Below are positions 49,488 through 58,996 of a stretch of 64,000 nucleotides of DNA, one piece after another (position 1 is the stretch's first letter; each line of letters begins with the position of its first letter). Origin of the DNA: Castanea sativa. Its lineage: Eukaryota > Streptophyta > Magnoliopsida > Fagales > Fagaceae. The notes under the pieces are model-generated. The model did no database searches. It was not told the DNA's origin and saw nothing but the letters and a program-made list of their open reading frames with translations. Location of the stretch: contig NC_134015.1 of NCBI RefSeq assembly GCF_040712315.1, forward strand, positions 23,499,614-23,563,613, in the 5' to 3' direction. The translations under genes and the position numbers were made by a program.

Positions 49488-51667
49488 ATGTTAAGAGGTA
49501 GTGAAGCGATAAATGAACAATCGTTGCCAGCCCGTCTGGTTACCGGCGATGATGACGTCTACCCATTGGGATACGAACCCATGGCAGAGGATCCAACTAA
49601 CTCCCAAGAGAAGGGATCGTCAACCCATTCTTCTCAGGAAGAGGAAGGGGAAAAGGAAGAGGAGGAAGGAGAGGATGAGGCTACTAGCCCATCGGGCCGA
49701 GATTATAGGTCGTTTATCCTTCCACGTATTTGGTTTATGAATGACTTTGTTCCAAAAATATCGAAGGATGTTTTTGGCAAACTCCATCCCCGCTTCCAAA
49801 TTCCTGATGACATACCTATTAGGATGGCGAGGAAGGTGGGAAAATGTTATACGAGGAGAAACCTGGACATTGGCTTCTATGAAGCTATATTCATTGCAGG
49901 ATCGAGGCTGCCCCTTATTAAGCTACATCGTTGGCTTGAGGATTGCCTGGGCGTATCAGTCTGTCAAACTGCCCCAAACGCATGGAGGATACTCCTTGGG
50001 GCTGAAGTATTGTAGGGTCAAATGGGTGGGGGTTGTTGTAGCCTTACCCTTGACTAATTCTTATATTGCTACATACCCCAACAAATCGCAGCGTTGAAGG
50101 GTTTCTATAAATTTGTTCTTCGTAAAGCAATGTTGAAGCTAGTGTCAGATATACCTGACTTCAATCATGATTGGAAGAGTAGGTATTTCTTTGTCCAAGG
50201 TTCAAACTAGGTTTATATACCTAACGAATGGGAAATTATAGGTGACGGGTACGAAAATAATCAAGGCATTTTGAATAAGTCTGGTGGGTCATTTGTCCTT
50301 ATTTCGTTTGTTAGTTTGTCTTTCTACTTAACATTAACCCACATGTTTGTAAACAATTCAGCTCAAGCTTGCCTAACGATTAGCGAGGAGCAGGAAGACT
50401 TCCTCTAGCACATTCTTACGATCCCTCTCATAAAAAGAAGCTGGAAGAATTTGGTCACACTTGACAGCCTTCATGCTTTTTGTGGTAGGCCAATCCCGAC
50501 GGACAAGACCAAATATTTGGACAACCAAGCTCGTCTTCATAAGTTTTTCTTCCCTCGTCAGCTTACTTTATTTATCTATATTGGTATCTGATTCATCGGT
50601 TTGTTGACTTATGGTGCTTCAGAGATGGATCTTGGGAAGAAGAAGGCTTTGGATGTGAAGAAAGTTGCAGCAATCCGAGCTCAGTCTAGTGGGTCTTTTG
50701 TCCCCCCAACTAAGGTGGGGCAAAAAAGGAAGAGCTTGGGCAACGGTGAACGCTCATTGAAGAAGGTGTCGGACCCTCCTATCCGTCTGGATCATGAGGG
50801 CACTTCTCAGAAGACCCCTGAGCTCCCTCACCATGGTGTGGGCAAGGGCCTTATGGCTTCCCAAGGCCCTGTCGCCCCTGCACCTGTCACCCTATTAATG
50901 AGGAGCAAGCAACTTACTGTCGAGACGGTTTAATCCATCATCAAGGACGCAAACCTCGACAAATTCTTTGAGCATGAGACAGAGTCCCTGGGGGAAGTCT
51001 AGTCTCTTTGTCCTAATGAGGGTGAGCTTTTATTTCAATTTATTTTCTTATTGTTGTACATATCCTAACTCTAACCAATCGTCCCTTTCATAACAGGCCC
51101 TGGTGAGGATGCGAGAACTTCAGATTAGGTGTGCTGCTCAAGAGGCAGTCGTCAAGCGTTTAAGGATCTGTCTGGTTGCTAGAGGGATTAGATGAAGGTG
51201 TACAAGGAGGCCATCTGTACCCTTAATAGGGAGGTTAGCACCTAGAAGGCCAAGGTGAGCCAACTTGAAGGGACTACCGTCAAGTCGAGGAGTTGACCAA
51301 AGCCAATTCTAACTTGACGACCGAGTTGACTGCTCTTCGTGAGCATGTTAACAAAGCCAAGGCCGACACCATGGAAGAATTCAAAGACTCTCAATCTTTC
51401 CTTAATGAGTTAGGGGTCTAATATGGTGAGGGTTTGGAAGGCTTCCGTAAGCAGACCGTCCTCCTTTTCCATAGCTTAGACTTCTCTTCTATTCAGATTG
51501 ACACGATGATCCCAATGACCCCTGGTGGAGGTGACGAAGCCATCGATGTTGAAGATGAGGAGGACGAAGATGCGGCTGAAGGAGAGACCGTCACCCTTGT
51601 GGAGAAGGAGGCTAATGGGCAGACCACGCATGACAGCCAACCTGCACCCAACGCCCCTGCTGCTTAA
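49488..51667 (+). pseudogene. Antisense gene of element E: gypsy-type transposon domain plus acidic tail
   Basis: It runs opposite to E's gag-pol. After an acidic region (EEEGEKEEEEGEDEATS) it shows FILPRIWFMNDFVPKIS and FYEAIFIAGSRLPLIKLHRW, then LGVSVCQTAPNAWRILLGAEV. These resemble the 'putative gypsy-type transposon' domain of plant proteins. TAG at 50013 falls after EVL where Trp is likely, and another TAG falls in FFVQGSN-VYIP (about 50210). Further pieces lie at 50601-50933 (KVGQKRKSLGNGER). A region of heptad-like character follows at 51100-51420, then a C-terminal exon (51434-51667) with LLFHSLDFSSIQIDTMIP and an acidic DVEDEEDEDAAEGE tail. Function unknown. Confidence 0.6.
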
Positions 51668-52059
51668 GTTTTTCATAGTCCAAGCCTTTTCTTTTGTAAA
51701 AAATTTTATTTCAATTTATTCAAATTTCAGAACGATTTGGGTGCCTTGTTATGGAACCAGTGGAATTTTTATGTCAAGTTTTATGTCAATCTTAAACAAT
51801 CGTCAGGCCTAAATATTTATATATTGACTTTTTTTCTTCACATCGTTGCTTATACTTGTTGAATGTATATCCGTTGCCCCTTTGTCCTTTGCAATTTTGT
51901 CCTATGTGCAATGGCCAACTTTGGACATTCGTCGAGCTTACATGCAACTGAGGTGCTTTATTAAAAAGGTATTATCCTTGTTCGTCGATGCAGACAATAG
52001 CCTAACTAGATGATCCATAGGCCAACAGCAAAAAAAATTTAATCAACGGCTCATTATTT

Positions 52060-52730
52060 TTTCATTGGTATATTGATTCGTCGGCCTAAGTTGTAGCTTG
52101 TGGACAAAGCTTCTCAATGTTTAGGCACCCGTCAATGTCCTCAACCGGTCCATCCCCTAGGCAAGATTTAGGATTTTTCAACGACTATGCACCTGTCGGC
52201 GTTCTCAGTCACTGGTCCACCCTGTAGAACTTAGGAATTTATGAATGATCAGGAACCCATCAGTTTACTCGGTCGTTGGTCCATCCTATAAGTAGGACTT
52301 TGAGTTTTTATAAGTGACCAAGCACCCGTTAGTGTCCTTAGTCGTCGATCCATTCTATAGGTAGGACCTAGAAATTTATGAAGGACCAAGCACCCGTTGG
52401 TGTCCTTGGTTGTCGATCCATCCCATAAGTAAGACTTAAAATTTTTATAAGTGACCAAGCACCCGTTGGTGTCTTTGGTTGTTGGTCTACCCCATAAGTA
52501 GGACTTAGAATTTTATAAGTGATCAGGCACCTATTGGTGTCCTTGGTCTTCGATCCATCCCATAAGTAAGACTTAGAATTTTTATAAGTGACCAGGCATC
52601 CGTCAGTGTCCTTGGTCGTTGATCTGTTTTATAGGTAGGACATAGAAATTTATGAAGGACTAGGCACCCATCGGTATCCTTGATTGTTGGTCCACCCCAT
52701 GGATAGAACTTAGAGTTTACTCAGCTTTTT
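52060..52730. repeat. About 68-bp tandem repeat array in element E (about 9 units)
   Basis: The unit holds AGGCACCCGTTGGTGTCC, TTGGTCGTCGATCCATCC and ATAGGTAGGACTTAGAATT. Unit starts fall near 52251, 52321, 52389, 52458, 52526, 52594 and 52662, with two poorer units before. It lies between integrase and the antisense gene, like the arrays in B and C. Confidence 0.85.
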
Positions 52731-52979
52731 CATGTTTGTAGACAAATAATTCCTCGAGAATAATTTATTAAAGTAAGCCAAATACATGAAAAGTGTAGAT
52801 GACTGTCTGACAGGCCTTCATAGTTTGCAAAAATAAAACAACTAGAAAACTTAATAAGTCTTCTTAACAAAATTTAAAAGAAAAGTGATAACATAGTTTG
52901 CAGTAGGTGCAGTACTGGTAGTATTTCCTTAGGTGATCAGCATTCCAAGGGTAATATAGCCTTTGTCTGTCGAGCATCT

Positions 52980-54050
52980 CTAGGTGGGAGGTGCCCCTTC
53001 TGTAGCAGTTGATATCTTGTAGGGTCCTTCCCAATTAGGTCCTAACTTGCCCCATATAGGGTCTCTAGTAGCTGTCATCACCTTCCTTAGGATGAGGTCC
53101 CCAATATTGAAGTGCCAAGGCTTGGCCTTGGTATTGAAGTGTTTGGCCATAAGGTCCTGGTGGCGAGTCATCCATTGTTCAACTGTTGCCCTGACCTCAT
53201 CCAGAAGGTCCAATTGTACACGTATTCCTTCTTCATTCTTCCTTTCATTAGGATGGGCTATCCTATAGCTTGCTAACCCTACTTCTGCTTGAATGACAGC
53301 TTCACTTCTAAACGCAAGGTGGAAGGGTGTCTCACCTGTGGGTGTTCGAGCTGTCGTCTTGTATGCCCATAAAACGCTTGGTAACTCATCTAGCCATATC
53401 CCCTTTAGCCCCTCAAGCCGAGTCTTGATCATCTCAAGTCTTTATTATCTTGAGTAAGGATCGGTTTGTAACCTCAACCTGCCCATTGGCTTGTGAGTAG
53501 GCAACTGAAGAATAGTGGTTCTTGATCCGCAGCTACTGGCAGAAATCCCTAAATGCGTCGATGTCAAATTGCTTTCCATTGTCAGAGACTAAGACTCTAA
53601 AGATCCCAAATCGACAAATAATGTTTTACCAGACGAAGCTTCATATATTCTTCTCTGTGATGGTTGCTAGAGGTTTTGTTTCAACCCACTTGGTGAAGTA
53701 GTCAACTCTTACAACAAAGAACTTGAGCTGTCGTATTACCATAGGAAAGGGTCATATTATGTCGAGCCCCCAGTAAGCGAAAGCTCATGGAGCATTCATC
53801 GGAGTGAGCTGTTCCGACGGTTGTCTAATGATGTTACTAAAGCATTGGCACTTGTCGCATGCCTTCATGTAGGTCTGGATGTTCTTTTACAAGGTAGGCT
53901 AATAATACCATACTCATATGAGCTTGTGAACTAGTGACCATGCCCCTAAATGTTTTCCACATACTCCCTCATAGACTTCCCTCATGACGAGTCTACTTTG
54001 TCGAGAACTAAACACCTTAGATATGGACAGGAGAAACCTCTTTTGTACAG
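52980..54050 (-). pseudogene. Element E integrase (decayed)
   Basis: The zinc-binding and core parts (54050-53440) are broken by many stops, though pieces such as FGIFRVLVSDNGKQFD and a WVETKPL-type block can be read. The C-terminal part (53432-52980) is open and reads MIKTRLEGLKGIWLDELPSV, TPTGETPFHLAFRSEAVI, KAKPWHFNIGDLILRKV and WGKLGPNWEGPYKI. The PHNIDRLRPFH-type end is absent beyond APPT. Confidence 0.7.
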
Positions 54051-54113
54051 AACGTCTCCTATCAACACAAAATGCGACGCCTGCACCTTTAGCCTTCAGG
54101 AAGCATTGTGGTC

Positions 54114-54632
54114 TTAGGGAAGCGTCCCATTTTTGAGGTAGGAGATGATTGAAGTCATCCAGTCAATTCCTGTTGGGATTGCATGTACATTTACTTCATT
54201 CATGGCAAGCAAATATTGGGTGAAGGATAGTACCAGACTGCAGATGGTCATGCTCTTTACAAATGCTACTTTGGCTAAGCGGTCAATGTACTTATTTTCT
54301 TCCCTTGGGATTTGTTCAAATTTCACCTCAAAATTTTAATTTATCTATTTCTTGACCAGGTGTAGGTACGTCTTCATCTGCTCCCCTTTGACCTAGTAGT
54401 CTTCTTTAACATGCCCGATGATGACTTAGGAGTCACTATGTATGACTACTAATAAGGTCCCTACAGCTTTAGCCAAGTCGAGGCTTATTAGTAAAGTTTT
54501 GTACTCAGCTTCATTATTGGTCGTTGGGAACTGGAGTTGAACTACACACTTTATCAAATCCCCTTCTAAAGATTGCAAAACAACTCCAATCCCTCCGACA
54601 TGACTATTGCATGATCTGTCCATCTGGACCAT
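54114..54632 (-). pseudogene. Element E second (archaeal-type) RNase H
   Basis: The frame reads VQMDRSCNSHVGGIGVVLQS, TTNNEAEYKTLLISLDLA and VIHSDS. After stops it continues with FEQIPREENKYIDRLAKVAF. The first Asp is kept within QMDRSC. The fold and position between RT and integrase match elements B and C. Confidence 0.7.
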
Positions 54633-54976
54633 CCATGGAGTTGCATCTAGCCTTCGTCTGCCTTTACGGTGAACTCAGAGATGATGTCAACCAGAGCCTA
54701 AGCTTTGATTGCAGTCCTCAGACGGTACTGTACATCGAATTCACTCAGCTCTATGGCCCATAGAACCAATCATCCTACTGCATCCGGATTGTTCGTTGTC
54801 TTCTGTAGGGGCTTGTCCATCTAGACTACTATTGTGTGTGCTTAAAAATATGGTATGAGCTTATGAGTGGCTATAATTAGAGAAAGATCTAGCTTTTCCA
54901 TGGGAGGATACCTCTCTTCTGCCCCTCTAAGTGCTCAGCTGGTGTAGTACATGGGCAACTATACGTGATCCTCTTC

Positions 54977-55952
54977 TCAAATGAAAGTTGAGCTGACGGT
55001 CGTAGAGGATATAGCCAGGTAGAGGGAGAGCTCTTCATCAAGCTTGGACAAACTGAGTAGTGTTGGGGATGCAAGATATGCCTTCAACTCCTCGAAAGCT
55101 TTTTGGCATTTATCAGTCGACTCAAAGGACTTCTTCAATGTCTTAAAGAATGGTAAACACTTGTTTGTTGCTCGAGAGACAAACCTGTTGGGAGCTGCCA
55201 TCCTTCGGTTTAAACTCTGCACCCCTTTGATGTTCTTCGGATGCACCATCTCCAGTATGACTTGAATTTTTTCAAGGTTGGCTTCGATCCCCCATTAGGA
55301 CACCATGAAGCGAAGGAACTTTCCTAATGACACCCCTAAATACACACTTGCTAGGATTGAGCTTCATATTATAGAGACGAAGGGTTTCAAACATCTCCCG
55401 AAGGTCGTCTAGGTGGTGTTTTTGCCTCTTACTTTTCACCAACATGTCATCCACGTGCATTTCCACGTTCCGCCCGATCTGCTAGATGAACATCTTATCC
55501 ACAAGTCTTTGATACATCGCTCTAGCGTTCTTTAGTCTAAACAACATAACCTTATAGAAAAAAAGCCCTTAGCTTGTGACAAATGAAGTCTTCTCTTGAT
55601 CAGATTCATCCAACTTGATCTAATTGTAACTAGAGAAAGTGTCCATAAAGCTCAACAACTGGTGCCCGACTGTCGAGTCTACGAGGAGATCAATTTGTAG
55701 AGATGGGTAGCTATCCTTCGGGCATGCCTTATTCAAATCTGTGAAGTCTACGTACATCCTCCATTTGCCATTGGCTTTTTTTATCATCACCACATTGGCC
55801 AAATAGTTAGGGTAGTAGACCTCCCTGATGAATCCTACCTCCAGCAGTTTGTGGACTTCCTCTGCTATGACTTTGTCTTTTTCTTGGGCAATAACTCTCT
55901 TTTTCTTTTGGACAGGAGGGAAGGATGAAGAGACATTGAGCTGATGAACCAT
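54977..55952 (-). pseudogene. Element E reverse transcriptase and first RNase H
   Basis: RT is visible as VHKLLEVGFIREVYYPNYLA, WRMYVDFTDLNKACPKDSYP and LLSFMDTFSSYN, then the catalytic block MEMHVDDMLVKSKRQ (55466 downward). The next frame has LNRRMAAPNRFVSRATNKCL and KLDEELSLYLAISST, the start of RNase H. Frameshifts and stops at about 55620, 55470 and 55260 separate them. It is clearly of the same group as B and C but more degraded. Confidence 0.75.
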
Positions 55953-55999
55953 AACACTCAGATCAATCCCTAGTATGTCCTCATGGCTCCAAGCAAAAA

Positions 56000-58085
56000 C
56001 GTCTAGGGTATTCTTCAGGAAGAGTGCGAGCTCCTTGCGGACTAAGGGGTTGGCCTGTGAACCGATTTAGGTAATTTGGTCCCGGTGGTCGTTATCTAAA
56101 GAGATATCTTCTAAGGCTTCCGTCGGTTCTACCATCACCCATTGTTCTTCAATGTTCAAGGCCTACAAATGATCGTCCATCTCCAAAATGGCTACGTAGC
56201 ATTCACAAGCCGTCATCTAGTCTCTACATGCCTCTCCTACCCCTTATCCCGTCGAGAATTTTACTAGCAGGTGGTAAGTGGAGGTGGCTACTCTCCATAC
56301 ATTGAGAGTGGGTCACCCAATAATGGCATTGTAGGTGGAGGAAAAATCGACAACTAGGAAGTTGATCTCCTTGGTGAGCTGCTAAGGATATGTACTAATG
56401 GTCACCCGTAGGGTGATGGTCCCGACAGGGAAGACTTTGGTACCGCCGAATCCTATGAATGGTGTGTTCGACAGTAGAAGCCACTCCTTGCCAATCCTCA
56501 TTTGTTGGACAGTAGGATAATAAAGAATGTCAACTGAGCTCCATTGTCTACTAGGATTTGTCAGGTATTGAAGTCAGCTATCGACAGGTTGACAACTAAG
56601 GCATCGTCATGAGGGTGGTGGAGTTGTCAAGCATCTTCTTCTATGACACTGATGGTTAGGTCGTCAACCCTTGTTAGTTTGGGCAGACGGCTGGTAATCT
56701 AGACACTTTGCACCATCCACAAGTAGGTCTTTCTTGCTTTTCTAGAGGATCCAACCATTGTACTTCCTCCAACAATTACCCTTATCTCTCCGAGTGGAGC
56801 CCTCAGTCGCTTTTCAACCCGTCGATTAGGCTTTAGATCCTTCGGTGGGTTCTCTCTGGGCCTTTCTCTCCCGACAAATCATTGTAGTTTCACCTGCTTT
56901 ATAAGGGCTTATTCTGTTGCTTTAAGTCATAGCACTCAGAGGTATCATGCCCATGGTCCCAATGGAAAGACAATACTTGTTCCTCGGTCTTTTGCTTGGA
57001 TCACCCTTCAGCTTGTCTGGCCAAGTTAGCACCATGTTGTCCTTTATCTGCATGAGGACTTAGTTAAATGGATTGTTCAGCGAGGTGAAATTGGCAATCC
57101 TACCAGGTGGAGGTCTTGGCCTTCTGTCGTCTCTTTGGTCATTCGTTCTAGCAGACTTCCTTCCTTTGTCTTAACATAGGTCATCTTGTCTCTCTCTCTT
57201 CTTTGGTCTACCCCCTTGAGCTATCATGGCGCCCTCAGTTTTCATGTACTTCGTGGCCCTGTACAGAATGTCATCCATTGTCTTTGGGTCATTTTTGTAG
57301 ATGAGAAAAGAAACTCTCTAGACTTGAGTTCGTTGGTAAAAGCGGTGACCAAGACCTTATCGTCAATCTCATCAATCAAAAACGCTTCTTTGTTGAACCG
57401 AGTCACATATGACCTCAAGCTCTCGTTCTCCCGTTGCTTAATGTTCAACAGGCTTGTCGAGGACCTCTTATACCTCTATCTGCCAATAAAGTGGGTGATG
57501 AAGTGTCCACTTAACTCTTTGAAAGTTGAGAGGGTGTTAGGGGCTATCTTACTAAACCATACTCTAGCCGATCCATTGAGTGTGGTAGGGAATACTCTGC
57601 ACATGATTTCATATACATTAAGGTTTTGAACAACTCCAGATGGTCGAGTGGGTCCTTTGATCAGTCGTACACCTCCACTTGTGGCATCTAGAACTTGGCC
57701 GAAAGAGGGAAAAAGGTGACCTGCGCTGTGAAGGGTGAGTCGGTCTGATGGACTAGTTCATCCAGGTTGGTGGACACTCACCCTCTCATGGCATTCACCA
57801 TCATATCCATCCTTTCTTTCATCATTTGCATATCCTGTGCCATGTGTAGCGTGTTGCCTTCCAATTCAGATGGATGGTCAATGTCCTCCTGTCGGTCCTG
57901 CCTACTAGTGACATTGCTCTCTTCCTGATCTTCCCTTTCCAACTCCTGATTGCGCTAAGTAAGCCGCTCAACTACTGCAGTGAAGGTTTGTACTTGTCTT
58001 TCCCAAGTCGTTGGAGGGGTTCCTAATCTCCTGCTTGATGGTAGCCATTGACCGCATTTGGACCATGCAACTCTTTGTCATAAAA
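56000..58085 (-). pseudogene. Element E gag and protease region
   Basis: On the minus strand, gag begins near 58080 (VQMRSMATIKQE). It includes the block MNIKQRENESLRSYVTRFNKEAF (57448 downward), which is typical of retrotransposon gag. Stops are frequent. Protease blocks follow at about 56650-56280, seen as INFLVVDFSSTYNAIIGWP and STYHLLVKFST. Then comes the linker to RT with LDVFAWSHEDILGID. The zinc knuckle and protease active site are not cleanly readable. Confidence 0.65.
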
Positions 58086-58118
58086 GCGGTGATATGGCTA
58101 ATCACTCATTCCCTTAAA

Positions 58119-58616
58119 GGAGTGAGGGCTCGGTTTTTATATAATTGAGATCCCTTCTTGTAAAGAATATTTTGGAGTTAAGGCCCAGATCCTAGGGCTT
58201 TCCTTCCTATACTGGGAAGATATGACCATGTAGTGTCATTGGGCGTGGCGTGCAAGTTATTTCTATGTAGGGATTTATGAACAGAGAACACGTAAAGGCT
58301 TGTGGGACCCAACATATACAACCGTTTATGAGTGGAGAACACATAAAGGCTTGTGGGACCCAACATATTCAACCGTCGGGTTCATACGTTCATCCGTCGG
58401 GCACATGCATGGTCATCCATCAAGTTCACCTGCTACCCATACGTTGGGCCCGGGCGCAAGTCGCCTGTTGGGGCCGAACGTTGGGCACCCGACGGGTCTT
58501 CTGGAAGTCAACAGGCATGTTGAGAATGAGGAGTTCATCCTCACGAATCTTGAGTGAGGCTCTTTCATCCCAACGTGTTAAAGATAACTTTGTACAAGCC
58601 AAAAATGTTTTTGTCA
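58119..58616 (-). repeat. Element E right LTR (5' LTR), truncated
   Basis: It matches the left LTR from about AGTGAGGGCTCGG onward and ends AAAATGTTTTTGTCA. The first 200 bases or so of the LTR, and the primer binding site and leader next to it, are missing. A 51-base segment (58274-58324 and 58325-58375, TTTATGA...CAACCG) is tandemly duplicated here but single in the left LTR. Confidence 0.78.
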
Positions 58617-58619
58617 ATA

Positions 58620-58652
<33 letters not shown>

Positions 58653-58996
58653 GAGTGAAATACACGTGTCAGTTTAATACATAACAGCCAAAGCGTGAAT
58701 TGCTCTTTGTCTATTAATTACTCCTAATTTCCAGCTTATTTATGATCTCTTAAAGAACAAACTCACGTAGGATGCTCCTTCTCTCTAGCAATTTGGTTAC
58801 TCAGACGATTACAGCTCAAAATATAACAAAAATAGGAATAACGAATATTTGGAACAAACAAAAAATGAATGAGGTACAAAAATTTCAAGACCTTTTAGTA
58901 TTGTTTATAAATTTCTCTCACAGTGAGAGTGTCATCTAGCGTAACAAAACCTTTTGCAAACTCATGCCCTTCAACTCTTAAATTATATATATATTC

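Larger units (their letters stand above)
48357..58616 (-). mobile_element. Element E: decayed Tat-type Ty3/gypsy LTR retrotransposon in F-box copy 2 promoter
   Basis: A 667-bp left LTR (48357-49023) and a truncated right LTR (58119-58616) bound a minus-strand gag-pol. The layout matches B and C: integrase end, tandem repeats, antisense gene, 3' LTR. On the minus strand a purine tract (AGTAGGGGGCAAC) adjoins the left LTR. No clean target duplication is visible, since both flanks are AT microsatellite. It has more stops than B or C. Confidence 0.82.
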
